18,580 nt of DNA from contig CAMPKM010000011.1 in the NCBI GenBank assembly GCA_946887155.1, positions 1 through 18,580 on the forward strand, written 5' to 3'. Shown one piece after another: positions 1 through 6,599 of the stretch (its first letter is position 1; each line of letters opens with the position of its first letter). A program made the translations under genes and the position numbers. The DNA is from an uncultured Gemmatimonadota bacterium (lineage in GTDB: Bacteria > Gemmatimonadota > Gemmatimonadetes > Gemmatimonadales > Gemmatimonadaceae). The notes below the pieces were generated by a model that saw only the letters and a list, made by a program, of their open reading frames with translations, was not told the DNA's origin and made no database searches.

Positions 1-599
1 GTGTTGAGTGGAACGGCGACGTCGAACGTACGTCCAACCTCCGGTCCGAAGAACCGGGGATCGGTGACGCCAACGACTGTGAACGAGACGCCATTCAGCT
101 TGATGGGCTGCCCGATGACGGATGGGTTGCCACCGAAACGCCGCTGCCAGAATTCGTGGCTGAGCACCGCAACCGGACCCGCTGCGCCTCCATCGAGACG
201 ATCATCATCGGCGTTGAACGTGCGGCCGATTTCGGCGCGGACGCCGAGAGCGTCGAACATCGATCCGCTGGCCCACAATCCGTCGGCTGGATCGACTTCA
301 CCCGACTCCGCCAGGTTGAACTGCCAGCCACTGTAGGCAAACGCGTCGTCGAAGAGTCCCGGTCGGCGTTTGATCGCTTCCCAGATGGGATGGGACCAGA
401 ATCCAGCGCCTCCGACATCGTCGAAGAGCATGGCGATCCGGCCCGCGTGCCTCACGGGGAGGTCTCGCAAGACGAGGGCGTCGACTATGGAGAACATCGC
501 AGCGTTGGCGCCAATTCCGAGCGCCAGGGACACGATGACGACGATCGAAACGAGCGGGCTGGCCCGGAGGGCGCGGATCGCGTTGCGAAAGCTGGACAT
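1..599 (-). CDS. ADOP/MacB-FtsX-type ABC transporter permease, N-terminal part (runs off the window)
   Basis: Reading the minus strand from the ATG at 599-597 gives about 199 codons with no stop, continuing past the window edge. The protein begins MSSFRNAIRALRASPLV, followed by a membrane segment at about residues 17-38 and the GIGANAAMFSIVDALVLRDLPV block typical of the MacB-like N-terminus. A periplasmic-core region follows, with the family block VAVLSHEFWQRRFGG and then VIGQPIKLNG. It resembles the N-terminal 200 residues of the permease encoded at 946-3387, so the two are paralogues. Family members are membrane permeases without a fused ATPase; their substrates are usually unknown. The gene diverges from its paralogue across a 346-bp spacer. 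No clear Shine-Dalgarno sequence precedes the ATG. The C-terminal half, with the remaining membrane segments, lies outside the window, so completeness cannot be judged. Confidence 0.85.
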   Translation of the reverse strand, partial: MSSFRNAIRALRASPLVSIVVIVSLALGIGANAAMFSIVDALVLRDLPVRHAGRIAMLFDDVGGAGFWSHPIWEAIKRRPGLFDDAFAYSGWQFNLAESGEVDPADGLWASGSMFDALGVRAEIGRTFNADDDRLDGGAAGPVAVLSHEFWQRRFGGNPSVIGQPIKLNGVSFTVVGVTDPRFFGPEVGRTFDVAVPLN

Positions 600-945
600 A
601 CGGCCTGTTGGCTGGGACGGGTTGCCTTGAGACAGCCCCCCACCCCAATTCGGTTGCGCCGCCCCGTTGGAGTTCGGGGTCAGACCCGGGGTCTGACCCC
701 GGGTCTGACCCCGAACTCAATCATGGCCGCGTTCTCCGGCTTCGGGGGGCGGTGTGGCGATGTCGTGATTTTGCGGTGCCGGGAGGTCGCTCTCCGGGGC
801 GGCCGGCGTCAATATTCGGCGCGAATTAATCGGGCGCCCCGGTTGAGCCTAAGTTGTCGAAAAGGCACGGCCTCATTCGACGCCTCAGAGAACCTCCTGG
901 TTCACACTTCCAGGGCCATACCAGCAACCCGTAACCAGTCGTTCG
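600..945. other. Intergenic spacer between two divergent permease genes
   Basis: This 346-bp non-coding stretch should carry the promoters of both divergent permease genes. I could not identify convincing -35/-10 pairs or a regulator site in it. Its one distinctive element is the nested GGGTCTGACCCC palindrome at 670-718, described separately. Long open frames crossing it are by-products of high GC: they read antisense through one permease and into the spacer and resemble nothing known. Confidence 0.6.
670..718. repeat. Nested palindromic element built on GGGGTCTGACCCC
   Basis: The arm GAGTTCGGGGTCAGACCC (670-687) is exactly reverse-complementary to GGGTCTGACCCCGAACTC (701-718), an 18-bp perfect inverted repeat. 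The 13-nt centre, GGGGTCTGACCCC (688-700), is itself a palindrome around one central base. Each 3-bp GGG/CCC junction is shared, so the core GGGTC(A/T)GACCC occurs three times in tandem. There is no T-tract on either side, so a simple intrinsic terminator is unlikely, and both neighbouring genes point away from it. It could be a REP-like dispersed repeat or a cooperative operator; the sequence alone does not decide. Confidence 0.85.
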
Positions 946-3387
946 ATGCTCTCCGACCTCAAGTTCGCCATCCGTTCGCTCTCCCGGACCCCCGGGTTCG
1001 CCATCGCCGTCATCCTCACTCTCGGACTCGGCATTGGCGCGAACACCGCGATCTTCAGCGTGGTGCGCGGCGTGTTGCTGAAGCCGCTTCCCCATCGCGA
1101 TGGTGACCGGCTGGTCTATCTCCGGCAATCCATCAACGGACCTGGCGGCGAGAATATCCTGTTCTCGGTTCCCGAGATCCTCGACTTCCGTAACGCGTCC
1201 CGGACGCTCAGCGGCATCGCCGAGTACTCGCAGATGGCGTACACCCTCCAGGGCACGGACGACGCGGTCCGCATCAACGTCGGCCTGGTCACGGGCAATT
1301 ACTTCAACATCATGGGGCTCGGGCCCATCCTCGGCCGCATCCTGAACGACGGCGATGATGGAACCGGCGTCGCGCCGGTCATGGTCCTTACGCGCGAGTA
1401 CTGGATGAGCCGCTTTGGCGGTGACAGCTCGATCATCGGGAAGCAGGTTCGCGTCGACGGCCGGAACGTCGAGATCGTTGGCGTCGTGCAAAGCGCGCCC
1501 ACGTTCCCAAACCGGATGGACGCGATCATGAACATGGTCATCAGCGAGCACCACACGAGCGCGATGATGGTGCATGGCCGCACGCACCGGATGACCGAGA
1601 TGATCGCGCGCCTGGCGCCCGCTGCGACCGTCGAGCAGGCACGGTCGGAAGTGTCGACCATTCGCCAGCGCGTGCAGTCCGAGTTCACCGACTCCTATGA
1701 TCCGGCATCGGGATACCGCGTGAGCGTGATCCCGTTCAAGGAAGTCCTCGGCGAGCGCGCCAGGCTGACGCTGTACCTGCTGATGGGCGCCGCGGCGTTC
1801 GTGCTCATCATCTCCGCCGCCAACGTCGCCAACCTGAGCCTGATGCGGGCGATCCGCCGTGAGCACGAGCTGATGGTGCGCGCCGCGTTAGGCTCCGGCG
1901 TGGCCCGGCTGCGCCGCCTGCTGCTGGCCGAAAACCTGGTGCTCGCGTTCGCGGGCGCGGTGTTCGGCCTCCTGATCGCCAAACTCGGGCTCGGCCTCCT
2001 GGTGTCGCTGGCCGCTCGCTACTCGCCCCGCGCGAACGAGATCGCTCTCGACGGCATGGTGTTGTCGTTCACGGTAGCGGTGACGGCGGCCGTGGCGGTG
2101 CTGCTGTCCTATGCACCGCGCGTGGCCAAGGAGGGTCAGCTCGGCGCCTGGATCGCCGCGGGCGTCAATCGGATGAGCGGCAGCCTCCGGCGCCAGCGAT
2201 TGCAGCGCGCACTGGTGGTCGCCCAGGTCGGCGTCTCGGTCGTGCTGCTGACGTGCGCCGGGCTCCTGACCCGCACGATGCTCGAGTTATCCGGCGTCGA
2301 TGCGGGCCTGAACGCGCCGGAAGTGCTGACGATGGAAGTGCCCCTCTCGGCGGGACCGCGGCAGGACGCGGAGACGAAGGCGCTGTACGAGCGGATGAAG
2401 CTGGAGATCGGTGCGATACCCGGCGTCGCGGAAGTGGGTCTCGGCTCCAGCATGCCGCTGCGCACCGCAGGGTTCCAGCTCGAGGTCAAGGCCGAGAACC
2501 GGCCACTCGCATCCGGCGAGCCGATGCCGCGCGCCGAGTATCGCACGGCCAGCCCGGAGTACTTCGAGGCGGCAGGTATACCGCTGAAGCGCGGGCGTGA
2601 CTTCACGACCATGGATCGCGACAGCGCCGCCAAGGTCGTGATCCTCAACGAGACGCTCGCCCGGCGCCTGTTCGGCGACAAGGACCCGATCAACCAGCGC
2701 GTGGCCTGGACGGGCGACGTGCTCCGGTTCATCCCGGTCAGCGGCGACTGGCGCACGGTAGTTGGCGTGGTGGGCGACACGAAGGACGGCGGCCTCGATG
2801 TACCGACCGGCCCGGTCATGTTCCTGCCGTTCGCGCAGGAAGTGACCTTCACCGGCGGGCTCGTGATCCGGGCCGATCGCGACGCGTTAGGCCTCGTGCC
2901 GGCCACGACCCGCATCATTCGCAGCGTGGCCCCGTCCGATCCGATCGAGAACGTCCTGACGGTCTCGCAGATCCGGGACCAGAGCGTGGCGCCACGGCGG
3001 CTGAACGCCGCCCTGGTCTCCTCGTTCGGCGCGCTGGCGGTGCTGATCGCCGCCGTCGGCATTGCCGGCGTCCTGGCGTTTTCCGTCAGCGCCCGCACGA
3101 ACGAAATCGGCATTCGCATGAGCCTGGGCGCCGACAGCGGCAAGGTGCAACGGATGGTGTTGCGCGAGGGCGGCGTGCTGCTGGCAGTCGGGCTCGTGCT
3201 GGGCGTGATCGGGTCGCTGCTGGCGACGCGTCTGATCCAGGGGCTCCTGTTCGGGGTGACGCCTAACGATCCGGTGACACTGGCCGGCGTGGCGATGGCG
3301 ATGATGGCGATCGGCGTCGCCGCCTGCTGGGTGCCCGCGCGCCGGGCGGCGAAAGTGGATCCGGCCGTGGCGATGCGCGGCCGGTAG
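946..3387 (+). CDS. ADOP/MacB-FtsX-type ABC transporter permease, full length
   Basis: The 813-residue protein starts MLSDLKFAIRSLSRTPGF. A first membrane segment (about 18-40) is followed by a MacB-like periplasmic core (about 50-265). Then come membrane segments near 274-297, 328-352 and 371-392, and an RRQRLQRALVVAQVGVSVVL block with a further segment at about 423-445. A second periplasmic core (about 455-680) follows, and three C-terminal FtsX-type segments at about 690-713, 743-765 and 779-798. RTNEIGIRMSLGAD near 717-730 and the VPARRAAKVDPAVAMR end are hallmarks of the family. The duplicated core-plus-FtsX layout at about 800 residues is typical. There is no ATP-binding domain and no ATPase gene nearby, so it is an orphan permease; its substrate is unknown. 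It ends 6 bp from the convergent NurA-like gene, with no terminator between them. No obvious Shine-Dalgarno precedes the ATG. Confidence 0.93.
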   Translation: MLSDLKFAIRSLSRTPGFAIAVILTLGLGIGANTAIFSVVRGVLLKPLPHRDGDRLVYLRQSINGPGGENILFSVPEILDFRNASRTLSGIAEYSQMAYTLQGTDDAVRINVGLVTGNYFNIMGLGPILGRILNDGDDGTGVAPVMVLTREYWMSRFGGDSSIIGKQVRVDGRNVEIVGVVQSAPTFPNRMDAIMNMVISEHHTSAMMVHGRTHRMTEMIARLAPAATVEQARSEVSTIRQRVQSEFTDSYDPASGYRVSVIPFKEVLGERARLTLYLLMGAAAFVLIISAANVANLSLMRAIRREHELMVRAALGSGVARLRRLLLAENLVLAFAGAVFGLLIAKLGLGLLVSLAARYSPRANEIALDGMVLSFTVAVTAAVAVLLSYAPRVAKEGQLGAWIAAGVNRMSGSLRRQRLQRALVVAQVGVSVVLLTCAGLLTRTMLELSGVDAGLNAPEVLTMEVPLSAGPRQDAETKALYERMKLEIGAIPGVAEVGLGSSMPLRTAGFQLEVKAENRPLASGEPMPRAEYRTASPEYFEAAGIPLKRGRDFTTMDRDSAAKVVILNETLARRLFGDKDPINQRVAWTGDVLRFIPVSGDWRTVVGVVGDTKDGGLDVPTGPVMFLPFAQEVTFTGGLVIRADRDALGLVPATTRIIRSVAPSDPIENVLTVSQIRDQSVAPRRLNAALVSSFGALAVLIAAVGIAGVLAFSVSARTNEIGIRMSLGADSGKVQRMVLREGGVLLAVGLVLGVIGSLLATRLIQGLLFGVTPNDPVTLAGVAMAMMAIGVAACWVPARRAAKVDPAVAMRGR

Positions 3388-3393
3388 CGCGCT

Positions 3394-4371
3394 TCACCCG
3401 GCCGTGGCGCGCAGGTATTCCTCGCAGTCCCTGATGCCGTAGACCATCCGGTCCCAGCGCGCGTCCGGCATCGCCAGCGGCGCGCGCTCGGCCAGGATCC
3501 ACCCGGATACCTCGTCCGCGCGACTCGTCAGGCGCGTGACGTCTTCCATGTCGTGCGTGTTCGCGATCTCGACGCGAACGAGTCCCTGGAAGGGATCGTG
3601 TGAGGGTGGCTCGCGAAGCCGGAGGTACCAGCTCAGGACGCGCGGACCCCACGACCGCTCGATGAGGAAGACGCTGGTCCGTTCGCTCTCACGCAGACCG
3701 AGGACGGCTGTCAGGCCGTCACCAGGCGCGTAGATCGTGTGATGGCTTTTCACCACCCCGACACACTGGTGGGACACGGATGCCTGCTCGCCGTGCGGCA
3801 GCCCACCGTCCACGAACAACGCGTCGGCGGTCGAGCTCACCCACGTCTCGGCCAGCGACTGCTCGAGCCCCTCGCGATCGCGCTTCACGGCATCGACCGC
3901 AAAGCGCAGGAGTTCCATGGGGTGCCCCGACACTTCCTCGTCAGGTTCGAGCGTATCGCAGAGGTCGATGCCCGTCGCGATCAGGTCCCGCTTCGCCACC
4001 GTCGGAAGGAGGCGCAAGGGCGCATAGAGCCTGCAACGCGCGACCTGCCCATCGCCCCACGTGAACATCCGGCGGTCGACACGCCACCGAATGACCGCCG
4101 CCGTTCGTCCAGCAACGATGGGAATCGTGCCCGCATAGTCGGCGATGTGGCTCTTCTGCGCGCCGTCGAGGAACGCCTTGAAGCCAACCGCGTGTGCGTC
4201 TGGAACCCGGACCGGCTCGAGGGCACCGCGCTCGACGACGACGCACTCCCGCATCCGAGGCGGATCGATGACCAGTCCGCTGAGGTCCAGGCCAGCCGGC
4301 GGCGCACCGTCGGCCTGCGGATGCGCCAGCGCGTCACGCACCGCGCGTCCAAGCTCGCGCAACGAATTCAA
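3394..4371 (-). CDS. NurA-like nuclease domain protein
   Basis: The 325-residue protein has no signal peptide or membrane segment. Two acidic motifs, GFKAFLDGAQKSH (D69) and DALFVDGGLPHG (D188), are spaced as in NurA nucleases, RNase H-fold enzymes that use metal-binding aspartates. HQCVGVVKSHHTIY (about 201-214, K208) resembles the conserved NurA GVxKt/s segment, and RVEIA near 266-270 resembles the C-terminal RvEiP strand. NurA normally works with the HerA ATPase in end resection; no herA is visible here. The only plausible upstream start is TTG at 4371, with an in-frame stop just behind it and GTG at codon 11 as the alternative. It is last in a minus-strand run, 46 bp after the RAM-domain gene, and the spacer contains an 8-bp tandem repeat. 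The family call rests on motif reading only. Confidence 0.6.
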   Translation of the reverse strand: MNSLRELGRAVRDALAHPQADGAPPAGLDLSGLVIDPPRMRECVVVERGALEPVRVPDAHAVGFKAFLDGAQKSHIADYAGTIPIVAGRTAAVIRWRVDRRMFTWGDGQVARCRLYAPLRLLPTVAKRDLIATGIDLCDTLEPDEEVSGHPMELLRFAVDAVKRDREGLEQSLAETWVSSTADALFVDGGLPHGEQASVSHQCVGVVKSHHTIYAPGDGLTAVLGLRESERTSVFLIERSWGPRVLSWYLRLREPPSHDPFQGLVRVEIANTHDMEDVTRLTSRADEVSGWILAERAPLAMPDARWDRMVYGIRDCEEYLRATAG

Positions 4372-4380
4372 ATGGACCGT

Positions 4381-4424
4381 CTCACGTCCTCACGTCCTCA
4401 CGTCCTCTCGCCACGCCTCACGTC
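4381..4424. repeat. 8-bp tandem repeat (CTCACGTC) upstream of the NurA-like gene
   Basis: Three perfect head-to-tail copies of CTCACGTC lie at 4381-4404, then a decayed copy (CTCTCGCC, 4405-4412), a 4-bp spacer and another perfect copy at 4417-4424 that overlaps the stop of the RAM-domain gene. On the transcribed minus strand each unit reads GACGTGAG and each junction gives a TGAGG core resembling a Shine-Dalgarno. The repeat ends 9 bp before the TTG start of the downstream gene. Confidence 0.85.
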
Positions 4425-4696
4425 ACCCCGATATCCCACGCCTGCTCGAGATCGGTGCGCGAGTACGCGCGGAACGCCGTCAGCGTTTGCGTGCGTTCGA
4501 TGCCCTGGACCGCCGGGAATTTTTCCGTCACCACTTCAGCGATGTGCGAATACTCCGGCACCTTCACGATGACGACGAGGTCCCATTCGCCCGAGACGGA
4601 ATAGACTTCATGCACACCGTCGATGCCCGCCAGTGCGCGGGCCGTTTCCGGAATGCGTTGCGGGTCGGCGCGGACCAGAACGATGGTGGTGATCAC
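4418..4696 (-). CDS. Stand-alone Lrp/AsnC-type ligand-binding (RAM) domain protein
   Basis: The 92-residue protein has the alpha-beta sandwich pattern of the Lrp/AsnC effector domain. A first strand, ITTIVLVRADP, is followed by a helix. Then come the family's central GVHEVYSVSGEWDLVVIVKV segment, a helix (SHIAEVVTEKFPAVQGIERTQT) and the last strand. The usual N-terminal helix-turn-helix is missing, so it is not itself a DNA-binding regulator. Stand-alone RAM proteins form oligomers that bind amino acids and can modulate full-length Lrp proteins; that role here is inference. The GTG start overlaps the TGA stop of the upstream gene (GTGA), so translation is probably coupled. An amino acid-binding sensor downstream of an aminotransferase is a reasonable partnership. 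Confidence 0.85.
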   Translation of the reverse strand: MITTIVLVRADPQRIPETARALAGIDGVHEVYSVSGEWDLVVIVKVPEYSHIAEVVTEKFPAVQGIERTQTLTAFRAYSRTDLEQAWDIGVT

Positions 4697-5271
4697 TGAC
4701 TGACCGGAAAGGGTGGAACGTCGAGTAACCAGACTCCTGCCAACCTATCACGGTTGTCGATATCCAGCAGCATGTCCCGCGCGATTCGCACCGTTCGAAC
4801 CTGCCGACCGGGCCCCAGGCGGAAATGAATGATGCGCTCGGCGTGGTCCGAATCAGCCGCGACCGGCGTGTCGACTTCCACGGCGGCGAACGTTGACGTC
4901 CCGCCGTTGCGGCCCACCTTCACGCGCACCGATTCGATGTCGTCAGGCGGTTTGAGATCGGGGAGCTTGCGCACGGTTGGCCACACCGCCACCTCGAGGC
5001 CCCGGATGCGCTCATCAGAGACGTCGAGAATGAGCCACGAGCCGTCGGCGCCTTCAACGTCCACGCTCAGGCTGCGCCCGTTCAGCGTGTCATTCACCTG
5101 CGCCGTGAGGATGTCGGTGTCCTCGTCCCACCGGTAATCGACAGGCGCTGGTGCACCCGTCCACGGTTCGATGCGCACTGGAATATTCACAACACCTCCC
5201 TGATCCGGCGTGACAGCGAAATAATGGATCACAGCCGGAACTTCCGCATCATCCTCCTGCTGCAGGTCCAA
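4693..5271 (-). CDS. Uncharacterised protein with two DUF2283-like halves
   Basis: The 192-residue soluble protein is of unknown function. I see two similar halves. The first (about 45-97) has YRWDEDTDILTAQV, then GSWLILDVSDERIRGLEV. The second (about 113-187) ends MLLDIDNRDRLAGVWLLDVP. The pattern 'DedtDiL...l.lDvddegrivGiEvl' resembles DUF2283-type small beta proteins, so this may be a tandem version; that is a weak resemblance. It begins 23 bp after the aminotransferase stop and overlaps the following RAM-domain gene by 4 bp, so it is an internal operon gene. The TTG at 5271 is the first usable start but has no good Shine-Dalgarno; GTG at 5232 is the alternative. The true start is uncertain. 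Confidence 0.7.
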   Translation of the reverse strand: MDLQQEDDAEVPAVIHYFAVTPDQGGVVNIPVRIEPWTGAPAPVDYRWDEDTDILTAQVNDTLNGRSLSVDVEGADGSWLILDVSDERIRGLEVAVWPTVRKLPDLKPPDDIESVRVKVGRNGGTSTFAAVEVDTPVAADSDHAERIIHFRLGPGRQVRTVRIARDMLLDIDNRDRLAGVWLLDVPPFPVSQ

Positions 5272-5294
5272 TCGCTGTATCGCAGCCGCGCTTG

Positions 5295-6503
5295 CTAGCG
5301 TCGCATGCTGGCCCGCAATCGAAGGATTCTTTTCACCCCTTCGACAACGGACTCTTCAGCGGTCGCATACGAAAGTCGGATCCAACCGGGAGTGCGGAAC
5401 GCCGCACCGGGAACGACCGCCACGCCATGCTCCTCGAGCAATCGCTTGGCGAACACCGAGCCGGCGTCGTCCGAATCGGGACTCGTGTCCTGCACGTCGA
5501 TAAACAGGTAGAAGGCGCCATCGGGCCTTACCACGTCTGGCCCGCCCGGCGCATGAAGAACGGCAAGTGCCGCGTCGCGACGCCGGCGATACTCGGCAAC
5601 CATTGCCGCGATCGCCGGTTCCGCTTCGGATCTGTTTCGCAGGCCTTCGAGCGACGCGTACTGCGAGACGGTCGTGGCATTCGAAGTCGTGTGCGACTGG
5701 AAAGCCGTGAGCGTTTTGACAAGCGCGGTATTCGCGATCGCCCACCCGATCCTCCACCCCGTCATGGCAAACGCTTTCGCCATGCCATCGATGATCACCA
5801 TCCGCTCCCGGTTCCGGGCGACCGAAAGGAGTCCCGCCGCCGGTCCGTCATACGCGATGCGCCGGTAGATCTCGTCGCTGATCACCCACCAGTTTCGATC
5901 GGCGGCGACACGCGCAATGTCCGACAACTCGTCAGGCGTGTAGACCGACCCCGTCGGATTGCACGGCGAGTTGAGCATGACACCACGCGTATCGTCAGAC
6001 GCGTGGCGCTCGAGATCGTCGGCGGTCACCTTGAAACCGCGTGCCGGGTCGCCGTGAACCTCGACCGGCGTGGCGCGGGAGAGATCGACCATTTCGTAGT
6101 AGCTCGTCCAGGCTGGCGTCGGCACGAGCACTTCGTCCCCTTCACCGAATAGCACGAAACAGGCATTGAAGAGCGCCTGTTTCGATCCCGTCGTGACGAC
6201 GACATCCGCCGGCAGGACCGGTTCGCACGCATTGTCTTCATTCGTGAGATCGGCAATCGCCTGCCGAAGCGGAAGGATCCCTTCGACCGCCGTGTACTTC
6301 GTGGCGCCTTCGTCGAGCGCCTTCTTCGCGGCGGCCTTGACGAAACCGGGCGTATCAAAATCGGGTTCGCCGGCGCCGAGGTCGATAATCGTGCGACCCT
6401 CCGCCTTGAGCGCCCGTGCGCGCTGCGAAACCGCAATCGTGGCCGACTCGCGGAGCTGCGCAACGTTGCTGGAGACAGTGGTCGTCAATGCCGGACGGCT
6501 CAT
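5295..6503 (-). CDS. Class I/II PLP-dependent aminotransferase (aspartate aminotransferase Ib-like)
   Basis: The 402-residue enzyme is a fold-type I aminotransferase that transfers the amino group of an amino acid to a 2-oxo acid through pyridoxal phosphate in the cytosol. Visible marks are DLGAGEPDFDTP near the N-terminus, TKYTAVEGILPLRQAI, NSPCNPTG (PLP-contacting N182), SDEIY (D210, pyridine nitrogen partner), GMAKAFAMTGWRIGWA (Schiff-base K243) and IRLSYA near the end (R376, substrate carboxylate). The order and length match subgroup Ib aspartate aminotransferases, some of which also accept prephenate or aromatic substrates, so specificity is not settled. I chose the ATG at 6503. The frame stays open to 6662, but the extension has no family similarity and would overlap the divergent gene at 6600. 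It heads a minus-strand run of four genes. Confidence 0.93.
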   Translation of the reverse strand: MSRPALTTTVSSNVAQLRESATIAVSQRARALKAEGRTIIDLGAGEPDFDTPGFVKAAAKKALDEGATKYTAVEGILPLRQAIADLTNEDNACEPVLPADVVVTTGSKQALFNACFVLFGEGDEVLVPTPAWTSYYEMVDLSRATPVEVHGDPARGFKVTADDLERHASDDTRGVMLNSPCNPTGSVYTPDELSDIARVAADRNWWVISDEIYRRIAYDGPAAGLLSVARNRERMVIIDGMAKAFAMTGWRIGWAIANTALVKTLTAFQSHTTSNATTVSQYASLEGLRNRSEAEPAIAAMVAEYRRRRDAALAVLHAPGGPDVVRPDGAFYLFIDVQDTSPDSDDAGSVFAKRLLEEHGVAVVPGAAFRTPGWIRLSYATAEESVVEGVKRILRLRASMRR

Positions 6504-6599
6504 GGCTGATCGCTCAAACGCTGGTCGGTTGGGTATATTCATCGCCCGCCGCGGGAAGCTGCGGTGTTTGTGGCACTTTGACAACAGACGAGACCCCCC

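Noticed and set aside
156..1106. Long plus-strand open frame (316 codons)
   Set aside because: It lies antisense to the left permease, crosses the spacer and overlaps the start of the right one in another frame. The composition is Arg-rich with no family pattern; it is a high-GC shadow.
826..1866. Long minus-strand open frame (346 codons) opposite the right permease
   Set aside because: It is His/Asp/Arg-rich antisense sequence without recognisable domains, and the permease on the plus strand is unmistakable. The same holds for 2136-3143, 7140-8105, 7214-8320 and the plus-strand frame 15683-16558.
6504..6599. Sigma-54 or sigma-70 promoter between the aminotransferase and helicase-like genes
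   Set aside because: TGGCAC occurs but no TTGC box follows at the required distance. TATATT at 6534 has no acceptable -35 17 bp upstream. The promoters must be here but I cannot place them.
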